DNA of 64,000 nucleotides from Lutimaribacter salitolerans (lineage in GTDB: Bacteria; Pseudomonadota; Alphaproteobacteria; Rhodobacterales; Rhodobacteraceae). The position numbers and the translations under genes were made by a program. The notes below the pieces were generated by a model. The model saw only the letters and a list, made by a program, of their open reading frames with translations. It searched no databases and had not been told where the DNA came from. This document shows, in pieces, positions 23,404-32,163 of this stretch (its first letter is position 1; every line of letters begins with the position of its first letter). The stretch is taken from the NCBI RefSeq assembly GCF_042677865.1, contig NZ_JBHUDD010000027.1:1-64000 (forward strand), read 5' to 3'.

Positions 23404-25755
23404 TCAGAACGGGATGTCGTCGGCGGCCATGACGTATTTCGCCACCACCTTCTTTACCCCGGCCTTTTCGAACGCGATTTCCAGCTTGTCACCCTCGATC
23501 GCCTCGATCCGGCCATAGCCGAATTTCTGGTGAAACACCCGCTCGCCCACCGTGTGGGCGCTGACCGCCTGCAAGTCGATCACCGTGTTGCGGGTTTCCG
23601 AGGGCTGGCTGATCGGCCGCTGATCGCGCCGCGCCTGCAACCGCCGCCAGCCGGGCGAGTTGTAGACATTCGCCTCGGCCGCGCGGTCATGCAGGTCCGA
23701 TCCAACGGCCCCCATGCCCGCCGCACCGAATCCCCCGCCGTAAAGGCCGGGCGGCGTCAGAACCTCGACATGTTCTTCGGGCAGTTCGTCGACAAAGCGG
23801 CCGGGCATCTGGCTTTGCCATTGCCCGAACACCCGCCGGTTGCTGACGAACGAGATGGTGCAGCATTCCTCGGCCCGGGTGATGCCGACATAGGCCAGCC
23901 GCCGCTCTTCCTCGACGCCCTTCAGCCCGCTTTCATCCATGCTGCGCTGCGACGGGAACAGCCCGTCCTCCCAGCCCGGCAGGAACACGGCGGGAAATTC
24001 CAACCCCTTGGCCGCGTGCAGCGTCATGATCGACACCTTCTGCCCGGATTCGTCCGATTCGTTGTCCATCACCAGGCTGACATGCTCCAGAAACCCTTGC
24101 AGGTTCTCGAATTCCTCAAGGTGGTTCACCAGTTCCTTGAGGTTCTCCAGCCGCCCCGGGGCCTCGGGCGTCTTGTCGTTCTGCCACATCTCTGTATAGC
24201 CGGATTCGTCCAGGATCATGCCCGCCAATTCGGTGTGATCCACATCGGCATCGCCGGTCATCCGGCCCCAGCGCGTCAGGTTTTCCAGCAGGAACGCCAG
24301 TTGCGCAGCACCCTTGCCCGACAGCAGCTTGTCCTCGACCGCAAGCCGCGCGCCTTCGACCAGCGTCAGCCCGTTGTCGCGCGCGCAGCGCTGGATGGTC
24401 TGGATCGCCTTGTCGCCAAGGCCGCGCTTGGGTGTGTTCACGATCCGCTCGAACGCCAGATCATCGGCAGGCGACACCACGACCCGGAAATAGGCCATGG
24501 CGTCGCGAATCTCCATCCGCTCATAGAATCGCGGCCCGCCGATCACGCGATATGGCAGACCGATGGTCAGAAACCTGTCTTCAAAAGCCCGCATCTGATG
24601 CGACGCACGCACAAGGATCGCGATCTCATCCAGACCAAAGGGCCGCATCCCGCGCGTGCCGCCCTGCATCGCCTCGATTTCCTCGCCGATCCAGCGCGCC
24701 TCTTCCTCGCCATCCCAATGGCCGATCAGACGCACCTTGTGGCCGTCCTGAGCATCGGTCCAAAGTTCCTTGCCCAGTCGGCCCTGATTGCCCCGGATCA
24801 CGCCACTGGCCGCCGCCAGAATATGCGGGGTCGAGCGGTAGTTCTGCTCCAGCCGGACCACCTTGGCCCCCGGAAAATCCTTTTCGAACCGCAGGATGTT
24901 GCCCACCTCGGCCCCGCGCCAGCCATAGATCGACTGGTCATCGTCGCCCACGCAGCAGATGTTGCGATGCCCGCCCGCCAGCAGCCGCAGCCACATGTAT
25001 TGCGCGACGTTGGTATCCTGATACTCGTCCACAAGGATGTATCGGAACCAGCGACGATACTGCTCCAGCACATCGTCATGGGTCTGGAAGATCGTCACCA
25101 TGTGCAGCAGCAGATCGCCGAAATCGACCGCGTTCAGCTCTTTCAGCCGCGCCTGATACTGCGCGTAAAATTCCACGCCCCGATCGTTATAGGCCCCGGC
25201 CTCGGCCACCGGCACGGCGTCCGGCGTCCAGGCGCGGTTCTTCCACTGGTCGATCACCCCGGCCAGCTGCCGCGCAGGCCAGCGTTTGTCGTCGATCCCG
25301 GCCGCACGCACCAGTTGCTTCAGCAGCCGCAACTGATCGTCGGTGTCCAGAATGGTAAAGTTGCTTTTCAGCCCCACCAGTTCCGCATGTCGCCGCAACA
25401 GTTTCACGCAAATCGAATGGAACGTGCCCAGCCAGGGCATCCCCTCGATCTGCTGACCCAGCAACCGGCCCACGCGCGATTTCATCTCGCGCGCGGCCTT
25501 GTTGGTGAAGGTCACCGAGAGGATCTCGTTCGGCCGCGCCCGCCCGGTGTTCAGCAAATGCACGATGCGCGAGGTCAGCGCCTTGGTCTTGCCGGTGCCC
25601 GCGCCCGCCAGCATCAGCACCGGGCCATCCAGCGCCTCGACCGCGTCGCGCTGCGCAGGGTTCAGATCATCCAGATAGGGCGTGCCGCGCGCGGCCATCG
25701 CCCGCGACGACAAAGACGCGCCCTCGAAGGCATCCATTTCATCAAAACTACTCAT
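23404..25755 (-). CDS. uvrD: ATP-dependent DNA helicase UvrD/PcrA
   Basis: A 783-residue superfamily 1A helicase with 3'-5' polarity for nucleotide-excision and mismatch repair. Motif I AGAGTGKT near residue 47; motif II VDEYQDTN near 245; GDDDQSIYGWRGAE near 270; QNYRSTP near 310; the C-terminal domain carries MTLHAAKGLEFPAVF and VGITRAEECC. The last 30 residues resemble the UvrD/PcrA Tudor-like RNA-polymerase-binding tail (GERVFHQKFGYGRIEAIEGDKLEIAF). Start ATG 25755 or 25767; neither has a strong ribosome site. Confidence 0.96.
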   Translation of the reverse strand: MSSFDEMDAFEGASLSSRAMAARGTPYLDDLNPAQRDAVEALDGPVLMLAGAGTGKTKALTSRIVHLLNTGRARPNEILSVTFTNKAAREMKSRVGRLLGQQIEGMPWLGTFHSICVKLLRRHAELVGLKSNFTILDTDDQLRLLKQLVRAAGIDDKRWPARQLAGVIDQWKNRAWTPDAVPVAEAGAYNDRGVEFYAQYQARLKELNAVDFGDLLLHMVTIFQTHDDVLEQYRRWFRYILVDEYQDTNVAQYMWLRLLAGGHRNICCVGDDDQSIYGWRGAEVGNILRFEKDFPGAKVVRLEQNYRSTPHILAAASGVIRGNQGRLGKELWTDAQDGHKVRLIGHWDGEEEARWIGEEIEAMQGGTRGMRPFGLDEIAILVRASHQMRAFEDRFLTIGLPYRVIGGPRFYERMEIRDAMAYFRVVVSPADDLAFERIVNTPKRGLGDKAIQTIQRCARDNGLTLVEGARLAVEDKLLSGKGAAQLAFLLENLTRWGRMTGDADVDHTELAGMILDESGYTEMWQNDKTPEAPGRLENLKELVNHLEEFENLQGFLEHVSLVMDNESDESGQKVSIMTLHAAKGLEFPAVFLPGWEDGLFPSQRSMDESGLKGVEEERRLAYVGITRAEECCTISFVSNRRVFGQWQSQMPGRFVDELPEEHVEVLTPPGLYGGGFGAAGMGAVGSDLHDRAAEANVYNSPGWRRLQARRDQRPISQPSETRNTVIDLQAVSAHTVGERVFHQKFGYGRIEAIEGDKLEIAFEKAGVKKVVAKYVMAADDIPF

Positions 25756-25814
25756 GTACGGAATCATAGCGCGCGCCGCGTCCGAATTAAAGATATGTTC
25801 AACAATTGTTCTTC

Positions 25815-25866
25815 TTCATCTTGCAAAGTAAACTCCGGGGGAGCGCGAGGGGGCTGGCCCCCTCGT
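25815..25866. repeat. dispersed hairpin repeat, copy 4
   Basis: TTCATCTTGCAAAGTAAACT then CCGGGGGAGCGC and the hairpin GAGGGGGC-TG-GCCCCCTC. It lies between the divergent uvrD and LldD-type genes. Unlike copies 2 and 3 it lacks a separate variable hairpin. It is preceded by the small palindrome AACAATTGTT (25801-25810). Confidence 0.75.
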
Positions 25867-25905
25867 TCCCGCCAGCGCCACACGCGCCACGGCGCGGCCC
25901 TGCCT

Positions 25906-25962
25906 CCCGCCCCTTTCGAAGGGCGGGGGTGGGCGGGTGGGCCGACCTTCGAAAGGGGCGGG
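25906..25962. repeat. perfect 17-bp inverted repeat
   Basis: CCCGCCCCTTTCGAAGG (25906-25922) is repeated as its exact reverse complement at 25946-25962, with a 23-bp G-rich spacer. Each arm contains TTCGAA and can also fold on itself with spacer sequence, giving alternative structures. It lies 36 bp before the ATG of the LldD-type gene, so it could act in its leader or promoter. Confidence 0.75.
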
Positions 25963-25998
25963 CTGGACATTCGCGCAAACCCGGCCACAAATACGCCC

Positions 25999-27135
25999 AT
26001 GGATCTGCACACCACCTACCCCGGTCTCGACGACCTGAAACACCGCGCCCGCGCGCGCCTGCCGAAATTCGTGTGGGAATACCTCGACAGCGCCACGGGG
26101 GCCGAGGCCACCAAGCACCGCAACCGCGCGCAGCTTGATAGCATCCTGATGCGCCCCTCGATCCTGCATGGCCCGATCGAGCATGACCTGACCACCCGTC
26201 TGCTGGGCGACACCTGGTCCCTGCCCTTCGGCGTGGCCCCGGTGGGCATGTCGGGGCTGATCTGGCCCGATGCCGAACGTATCCTGGCGCGCAACGCCGC
26301 CCGCGCCGGTATCCCCTATTGCCTGTCCACCGTGGCCTGCCAGACGCCGGAACAAGTCGGCCGGTACACCGATGGCAAGGGCTGGTTCCAGCTCTATCCG
26401 CCCAAGGACCCCGAAATCCGGCAGGACATGATCACCCGCGCCCGCGATGCGGGGTTCCGGACGCTGGTCCTGACCGTCGATCTGCCCGCGCCGTCGCGGC
26501 GCGAACGGCAGACGCGCTCGGGCCTGACCCAGCCGCCGCGCCTGACCCCGCGCCTGCTGGCGCAGATTGCCGCGCGTCCGCCCTGGGCCCTGGCCACCGC
26601 GATCAACGGCCGCCCGCGCATGCCCACCATCGCGAAATACGCCCCCGACACCCCCGGCATGGCCCCGACCGAACATATCGGCTACATCCTGCGCACCTCG
26701 CCCGACTGGGACTACCTGCGCTGGCTGCGCGATCACTGGGACGGGCCTTTCGTGGTCAAGGGCGTGCTGAACGCCTCGGACGCCACCGCGCTGGAACAGG
26801 CGGGCGTCGATGGCATCTGGGTGTCCAATCACGCAGGCCGGCAGTTCGACGCCGCCCCCGCCAGCATCGAGGTGCTGCCCGACATCCGTGCTGCCACCGC
26901 GCTGCCGATCATCTTCGACAGCGGTGTGGGCGGCGGTCTGGACATCCTGCGCGCCATCGCGCTGGGGGCAGACATGGTGATGATGGGCCGGGCATGGCAT
27001 TTCGCGCTGGCCGCGCTTGGCCGCGATGGCCCGCCGCACCTGACCGAGATGTTCAAACGCGATATCGAGGCGAACATGGGCCAGATCGGGGCCGCGCGCC
27101 TGTCGGATGTGGCCAAGCGGGTGATCTCGCAATGA
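25999..27135 (+). CDS. FMN-dependent alpha-hydroxy acid oxidase/dehydrogenase (LldD-like)
   Basis: A 378-residue TIM-barrel flavoenzyme of the L-lactate dehydrogenase/glycolate oxidase/mandelate dehydrogenase family, oxidising L-2-hydroxy acids to 2-keto acids. LPFGVAPVGMSGLIWPDAE near 75; QLYPPKDPEI near 130; the FMN/active-site block VSNHAGRQFD near 275, where the family usually has HGGRQLD, so Gly is Ala here; and FDSGVGGGLDILRAIALGADMVMMGRAW near 308. ATG 25999 lacks a strong ribosome site. Upstream is a large inverted repeat. It precedes pyc, so lactate to pyruvate to oxaloacetate is a plausible route. Confidence 0.93.
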   Translation: MDLHTTYPGLDDLKHRARARLPKFVWEYLDSATGAEATKHRNRAQLDSILMRPSILHGPIEHDLTTRLLGDTWSLPFGVAPVGMSGLIWPDAERILARNAARAGIPYCLSTVACQTPEQVGRYTDGKGWFQLYPPKDPEIRQDMITRARDAGFRTLVLTVDLPAPSRRERQTRSGLTQPPRLTPRLLAQIAARPPWALATAINGRPRMPTIAKYAPDTPGMAPTEHIGYILRTSPDWDYLRWLRDHWDGPFVVKGVLNASDATALEQAGVDGIWVSNHAGRQFDAAPASIEVLPDIRAATALPIIFDSGVGGGLDILRAIALGADMVMMGRAWHFALAALGRDGPPHLTEMFKRDIEANMGQIGAARLSDVAKRVISQ

Positions 27136-27297
27136 CGCGCCGCTTGGTTTTTGCAGCATGTCAAACTTGGCGCGGCATGTTACCTGTTCACGTCAGCCCG
27201 CGATGCACTGCCTATTGCGCTGCGACGCGGCAAAACGCTAGCAATGCGCGACGCCGCGTCACCTGACGCCCGATTGCCGCCCCGAAGGAGCCCGCCC

Positions 27298-30200
27298 ATG
27301 CCCGAATTCAAGAAGATCCTCGTTGCCAATCGCGGCGAAATCGCCATCCGCATCATGCGCGCCGCCAACGAGATGGGCAAACGCACCGTCGCCGTCTTTG
27401 CCGAAGAGGACAAGTTGGGCCTGCACCGCTTCAAGGCCGATGAAGCCTATCGCATCGGCGCCGGGCTGGGGCCGGTCGCGGCCTACCTGTCGATCGACGA
27501 GATCATCCGCGTGGCCAAGCTGTCGGGGGCAGATGCGATCCACCCCGGCTATGGTCTGCTGTCCGAGAACCCCGATTTCGTCGATGCCTGCGAGGCCAAT
27601 GGCATCACCTTCATCGGACCAAGGGCCGACACCATGCGCGCCCTTGGCGACAAAGCCAGTGCCCGCAGGGTCGCCATCGAGGCGGGCGTGCCGGTGATCC
27701 CGGCAACCGACGTGCTGGGCGAAGACTGGGACGCGATCGCCGCAGAGGCCGAGGAAATCGGCTTTCCCCTGATGCTCAAGGCCTCGTGGGGCGGCGGCGG
27801 GCGCGGCATGCGGCCTGTGACCAACGCCAAGGAGCTCAAGGAAAAGGTGCTGGAAGGGCGGCGCGAGGCCGAAGCCGCCTTTGGCAATGGCGAGGGCTAT
27901 CTGGAAAAGATGATCATCCGCGCCCGCCATGTCGAGGTGCAGATCCTTGGTGACAGCCAGGGCAACATCTATCACCTGTTCGAACGTGACTGCTCGGTCC
28001 AGCGCCGCAACCAGAAGGTCGTGGAACGCGCCCCCGCCCCCTATCTGTCCGAGGCGCAGCGCGAAGAGTTGTGCGAGCTGGGCCGCCGCATTTGCGCTCA
28101 TGTGAATTACGAATGCGCCGGCACGGTCGAATTCCTGATGGATATGGACAGCGGTGATTTCTTCTTCATCGAGGTCAATCCGCGCGTACAGGTCGAACAC
28201 ACCGTCACCGAAGAGGTGACGGGCATCGACATCGTGCAGGCCCAGATCATGATCGCCGAGGGCAAATCGCTGGCCGAGGCGACAGGCAAGGCCAGCCAGT
28301 TCGACATCCGCCTGAACGGCCATGCGCTGCAGACCCGGATCACCACCGAAGATCCGCAAAACAACTTCATCCCCGACTATGGCCGTATCACCGCCTACCG
28401 CGAGGCCACGGGCATGGGCATCCGGCTGGATGGCGGCACTGCCTATGCCGGCGGGATCATCACGCGGTATTATGACAGCCTGCTGACCAAGATCACCGCC
28501 TGGGCACCTACGCCCGAAAAGGCGATTGCCCGGATGGACCGTGCCCTGCGCGAATTCCGCATCCGGGGCGTCAGCACAAACATCGCCTTTGTCGAGAACC
28601 TGCTGAAACACCCGACCTTCCTGAACAACCAGTACACCACGAAGTTCATCGACGACACGCCCGCGCTGTTCCAGTTCAACAAACGCCGCGACCGGGGCAC
28701 CAAGGTGCTGACCTATATCGCCGACATCACCGTGAACGGCCACCCCGAGGTTGCGGGCCGGGCCAAACCGCCCGCCGATCTGAAAGACCCCCGCCCTCCG
28801 GTCGCGTCGGGCACGCCCGCCTCGGGCACCCGCAACCTGCTGGAGGAAAAGGGCGCCAAGGCCGTGGCCGACTGGATGCTGGCACAGGACCGCCTGCTGC
28901 TGACCGACACCACCATGCGCGACGGGCACCAGTCGCTGCTGGCCACGCGGATGCGCAGCGTCGACATGATCCGCGTCGCCCCGGCCTATGCCACCGACCT
29001 GCCCGAGCTGTTCAGCGTGGAGTGCTGGGGCGGGGCGACCTTTGACGTGGCCTACCGGTTTTTGCAGGAATGCCCGTGGCAGCGCCTGCGCGATCTGCGC
29101 AAGGCCATGCCCAACCTGATGACCCAGATGCTGCTGCGCGCCTCGAACGGGGTGGGCTATACCAACTACCCCGACAACGTGGTGCAGGAGTTCGTCCGCC
29201 AGGCGGCGGAAACTGGCATCGACGTGTTTCGCGTGTTCGATTCGCTCAACTGGGTGGAAAACATGCGCGTGGCGATGGATGCGGTCATCGACAGCGGCAA
29301 GATCTGCGAAGGCTCGATCTGCTACACCGGCGATATCCTTGACCCGGACCGCGCCAAGTATGACCTGAAATACTATGTCGGCATGGCCAAGGAGCTTCAG
29401 GGCGCAGGCGCGCATGTGCTGGGGCTGAAAGACATGGCCGGGCTGCTGAAACCCGCAGCCGCGCGGGTGCTGTTCAAGGCCCTGAAGGACGAGCTGGACA
29501 TCCCCATCCATTTCCACACCCACGACACCGGCGGTATCGCGGGCGCCACGATCCTGGCCGCGGCCGATGCCGGGGTGGATGCGGTCGACGCGGCGATGGA
29601 CGCGTTTTCGGGCAACACCAGCCAGCCCACGCTTGGCTCGATCGTCGCGGCCCTGCGCTTTACCCCCCGCGACACCGGGCTGGACATGGCCGCGATCCGG
29701 CAGATCTCGGATTACTGGGAAGCCGTGCGCATGCAATACGCGGCGTTCGAGTCCGCCCAGCAGGCCCCCTCGTCCGAGGTCTATCTGCACGAAATGCCCG
29801 GCGGGCAGTTCACCAACCTCAAGGCGCAGGCCCGCAGCCTTGGGCTTGAAGACAAATGGGCGCAGGTGGCGAAAACCTATGCCGATGTGAACCAGATGTT
29901 CGGCGATATCGTCAAGGTCACCCCCAGTTCCAAGGTGGTGGGCGACATGGCCCTGATGATGGTCAGTCAGGGCCTGACGCGCGCCGATGTCGAGGATCCG
30001 GCCAAGGACGTGGCCTTTCCCGACAGCGTGATCGACATGATGCGCGGCAATCTGGGCCAGCCCCCGGGCGGGTTTCCGGCAGGCATCGTAAAAAAGGTGC
30101 TCAAGGACGAGAACCCCAACACCGAACGCCCCGGCAAGCACCTGCCCCCCGTCGATCTCGAGGCCGCGCGGAAAGAGGCCAGCGAAAAGCTGGAGGGCAA

Positions 30201-30738
30201 GACCGTCGATAACGAGGATCTCAACGGCTACCTGATGTATCCCAAGGTGTTTCTGGATTACATGGGCCGCCACCGCACCTATGGCCCCGTGCGCACCCTG
30301 CCCACCCGGACGTTCTTTTACGGGATGGAGCCGGGCGAGGAGATCAGCGTCGAGATCGACCCGGGCAAAATCCTTGAAATCCGCCTGCAAACCGTGGGCG
30401 AGACGGACGAGAACGGCGATATCAAGGTGTTCTTCGAACTCAACGGCCAACCCCGCTCGATCCGCGTGCCCAACCGTCTGGTCAAATCCGAGGCCACCGC
30501 CCGTCCCAAGGCCGATCAGGGCAACCCGGCGCATGTGGGCGCACCGATGCCCGGAGTCGTCGCCTCGGTCGCGGCCACCGCCGGAAGTTCGGTGAAAACC
30601 GGCGATCTGCTGCTGACCATCGAGGCGATGAAGATGGAAACCGGCATCCACGCCGAGCGCGACGCGGTGGTCAAGGCGGTGCATGTGCAGGCAGGCAGCC
30701 AGATCGACGCCAAGGACCTGCTGATCGAGTTCGAGTGA
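27298..30738 (+). CDS. pyc: pyruvate carboxylase
   Basis: A 1146-residue biotin enzyme making oxaloacetate from pyruvate, bicarbonate and ATP. Domains: biotin carboxylase (1 to about 460, with the ATP-grasp and EVNPRVQVEHTVTE), carboxyltransferase (from about 535, DTTMRDGHQSLLATRMRS, with metal-site histidines in HFHTHDTGG), the allosteric/PYC linker region, and a biotinyl domain with EAMKMETG (biotinyl Lys near 1112). ATG 27298 has GAAGGAG 7 nt upstream; the longer frame from 27151 has no family match. Full length, single-polypeptide type. The 160 bp before it hold its promoter. Confidence 0.98.
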   Translation: MPEFKKILVANRGEIAIRIMRAANEMGKRTVAVFAEEDKLGLHRFKADEAYRIGAGLGPVAAYLSIDEIIRVAKLSGADAIHPGYGLLSENPDFVDACEANGITFIGPRADTMRALGDKASARRVAIEAGVPVIPATDVLGEDWDAIAAEAEEIGFPLMLKASWGGGGRGMRPVTNAKELKEKVLEGRREAEAAFGNGEGYLEKMIIRARHVEVQILGDSQGNIYHLFERDCSVQRRNQKVVERAPAPYLSEAQREELCELGRRICAHVNYECAGTVEFLMDMDSGDFFFIEVNPRVQVEHTVTEEVTGIDIVQAQIMIAEGKSLAEATGKASQFDIRLNGHALQTRITTEDPQNNFIPDYGRITAYREATGMGIRLDGGTAYAGGIITRYYDSLLTKITAWAPTPEKAIARMDRALREFRIRGVSTNIAFVENLLKHPTFLNNQYTTKFIDDTPALFQFNKRRDRGTKVLTYIADITVNGHPEVAGRAKPPADLKDPRPPVASGTPASGTRNLLEEKGAKAVADWMLAQDRLLLTDTTMRDGHQSLLATRMRSVDMIRVAPAYATDLPELFSVECWGGATFDVAYRFLQECPWQRLRDLRKAMPNLMTQMLLRASNGVGYTNYPDNVVQEFVRQAAETGIDVFRVFDSLNWVENMRVAMDAVIDSGKICEGSICYTGDILDPDRAKYDLKYYVGMAKELQGAGAHVLGLKDMAGLLKPAAARVLFKALKDELDIPIHFHTHDTGGIAGATILAAADAGVDAVDAAMDAFSGNTSQPTLGSIVAALRFTPRDTGLDMAAIRQISDYWEAVRMQYAAFESAQQAPSSEVYLHEMPGGQFTNLKAQARSLGLEDKWAQVAKTYADVNQMFGDIVKVTPSSKVVGDMALMMVSQGLTRADVEDPAKDVAFPDSVIDMMRGNLGQPPGGFPAGIVKKVLKDENPNTERPGKHLPPVDLEAARKEASEKLEGKTVDNEDLNGYLMYPKVFLDYMGRHRTYGPVRTLPTRTFFYGMEPGEEISVEIDPGKILEIRLQTVGETDENGDIKVFFELNGQPRSIRVPNRLVKSEATARPKADQGNPAHVGAPMPGVVASVAATAGSSVKTGDLLLTIEAMKMETGIHAERDAVVKAVHVQAGSQIDAKDLLIEFE

Positions 30739-30770
30739 CGCGCGGCCGCGCCAAAGGCACCCGCCCGAGC

Positions 30771-30826
30771 CAGAGGCCGAAGGCCGGAGGCGAGATATCC
30801 AGCGCGCGGCACCGCCGCGCTCTATC
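30771..30826. repeat. second repeat family, copy B
   Basis: GAGGCCGAAGGCCGG, CGAGATATCC and the hairpin GCGCGGCACCGCCGCGC, closely matching copy A (12979-13040) at more than 80 percent of positions by eye. It lies just after the pyc stop, overlapping the end of the next convergent gene's downstream region, and may serve as a bidirectional terminator. Confidence 0.65.
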
Positions 30827-30829
30827 CGG

Positions 30830-31171
30830 TTACGGCAGCGGTACGGGCAGCAACCCGTCCGGGCCAAAGTCCAGGATCACCGTGGCCGGCGTGGCCCCGG
30901 TTGGTACGGGCACCGTCACCACCTCGGCCCCGCCGCCCGGGCTGACCGGCACCGGGTGCGGCAGGGCCGACGGGGCGGTGCCCTGCGCCCCCGCCCCCAT
31001 GATCACCACCGGCTGCGCGCCGTTGTTGGTCACCTCCAGCAGCAGCTCGTCTGCGCCGTTGGATTGCACCTCGACCGCGATCTGAGCCGGATCATGCCCG
31101 TCATGCGCCTGCACCGGCCCCGCCAGAACAAGCGCCATTGCCGCCCCGGCCACCGTGTTTTTTACCATCAT
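30830..31171 (-). CDS. exported hypothetical protein
   Basis: A 113-residue protein with a signal peptide (MMVKNTVAGAAMALVLAGPVQA, cleavage after about residue 22) and a mature part of about 90 residues rich in Val, Gly and Pro, probably a beta-sandwich (LLLEVTNNGAQPVVIMGAGAQG). It begins HDGHD after the cleavage site, a possible metal-binding start. ATG 31171 or the next codon is the start, with AGAGGA upstream. An in-frame extension to 31399 reads through a tRNA gene and is rejected. Family not recognised; a periplasmic role is inferred. Confidence 0.65.
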   Translation of the reverse strand: MMVKNTVAGAAMALVLAGPVQAHDGHDPAQIAVEVQSNGADELLLEVTNNGAQPVVIMGAGAQGTAPSALPHPVPVSPGGGAEVVTVPVPTGATPATVILDFGPDGLLPVPLP

Positions 31172-31230
31172 CCGCGTTTTTCCTCTTGCAAGCTGTGCGC
31201 AGAATTTATACGCCCACAGCACCCAAGGAT

Positions 31231-31305
31231 GCGGGCGTAGCTCAGGGGTAGAGCATAACCTTGCCAAGGTTAGGGTCGGGCGTTCGAATCGCCTCGCCCG
31301 CTCCA
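31231..31305 (+). tRNA. tRNA-Gly (GCC), copy 1
   Basis: A 75-nt cloverleaf with encoded CCA. The acceptor stem GCGGGCG pairs with CGCCCGC, the anticodon arm reads CCTTGCCAAGG (anticodon GCC) and the T-arm contains GTTCGAATC. An identical copy lies 57 bp downstream. A terminator hairpin follows at 31321. Confidence 0.97.
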
Positions 31306-31320
31306 TTGGGTCCTTCATTT

Positions 31321-31340
31321 GACACATACATGTGTCTTTT
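31321..31340 (+). terminator. rho-independent terminator between the two tRNA-Gly genes
   Basis: GACACAT-AC-ATGTGTC followed immediately by TTTT. It would end transcription after the first tRNA-Gly, implying that the second copy has its own promoter or is reached by read-through. Confidence 0.7.
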
Positions 31341-31362
31341 GACCGGAAAGACGACATCTGAC

Positions 31363-31437
31363 GCGGGCGTAGCTCAGGGGTAGAGCATAACCTTGCCAAG
31401 GTTAGGGTCGGGCGTTCGAATCGCCTCGCCCGCTCCA
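31363..31437 (+). tRNA. tRNA-Gly (GCC), copy 2
   Basis: Identical over 75 nt to copy 1, including CCA. It is bracketed by a perfect 9-bp inverted repeat, CGACATCTG (31352-31360) and CAGATGTCG (31436-31444), which would extend the acceptor stem in the precursor and may aid processing. The hisB gene starts 135 bp downstream. Confidence 0.97.
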
Positions 31438-31572
31438 GATGTCGGATCCCACCACGCTTTGGCAGCCAACACCCCGCAACGACTATACTTTCGCCGTCCG
31501 GCGCAGGGTATCCCCTTTCCCCGCCCGTCGCGCGCGCCTATAAGCGCCCTGCACCAGATATGGGAGGCGCGG

Positions 31573-32160
31573 ATGCGCAAGGCCAGCATCACCCGCAAGA
31601 CGGCGGAAACCGACATCTCGGTCGAGATCATCCTCGACGGGACAGGCAGCTATGACAACCGGACCGGCGTGGGCTTCTTTGACCACATGCTGGACCAGCT
31701 GGCCCGCCACGCTTTGATCGACATGACCGTGCGCTGCACCGGCGACACCCATATCGACGATCACCACACGGTCGAGGATGTGGGAATCGCGATCGGCCAG
31801 GCGCTGACACAGGCCCTGGGCGACAAGCGCGGCATCCGCCGCTATGGCGAATGTGCCCTGCCGATGGATGACGCGCAGGTGCGTTGCGCGCTGGATCTGT
31901 CTGGGCGGCCGTTTCTGGTGTGGGACGTGACGCTGCCAACGGCCAAGATCGGCGCGTTCGATACCGAGCTGGTGCGCGAGTTCTTTCAGGCGCTGTCCAC
32001 CCATGGCGGCATCACGCTGCACCTGCACCAGGTTTGCGGCGTCAACAGCCACCACATCGCCGAGGCCGCGTTCAAGGCCGTTGCCCGCGCCCTGCGCATG
32101 GCGGTGGAAACCGACCCGCGCAAATCCGATGCCATCCCGTCGACCAAGGGAACGCTGTAA
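31573..32160 (+). CDS. hisB: imidazoleglycerol-phosphate dehydratase
   Basis: A 195-residue Mn-dependent enzyme, sixth step of histidine synthesis (IGP to imidazole acetol phosphate). The two metal-binding blocks are DDHHTVEDVGIAIG near residue 70 and NSHHIAEAAFKAVARALR near 158; FFDHMLDQLARH is near 35. It is the monofunctional alphaproteobacterial form without the phosphatase domain found in E. coli HisB. ATG 31573 follows GGGAGG. First gene of the his cluster. Confidence 0.97.
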   Translation: MRKASITRKTAETDISVEIILDGTGSYDNRTGVGFFDHMLDQLARHALIDMTVRCTGDTHIDDHHTVEDVGIAIGQALTQALGDKRGIRRYGECALPMDDAQVRCALDLSGRPFLVWDVTLPTAKIGAFDTELVREFFQALSTHGGITLHLHQVCGVNSHHIAEAAFKAVARALRMAVETDPRKSDAIPSTKGTL

Positions 32161-32163
32161 CCC

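Noticed and set aside
23398..25998. Plus-strand frame opposite uvrD in front of the LldD-type gene
   Set aside because: The long open frame joins the antisense of uvrD to the true gene; only the part from ATG 25999 matches a family.
27259..30867. 1202-codon open frame on the minus strand opposite pyc
   Set aside because: GC-rich third positions of pyc create a long antisense frame; its composition (His, Gly, Asp, Leu with many repeats) is typical of shadows, and pyc itself is fully conserved.
30830..31399. 189-residue minus-strand protein reading through the tRNA-Gly genes
   Set aside because: The 5' part lies inside two tRNA genes; the real start is ATG 31171 before a signal peptide.
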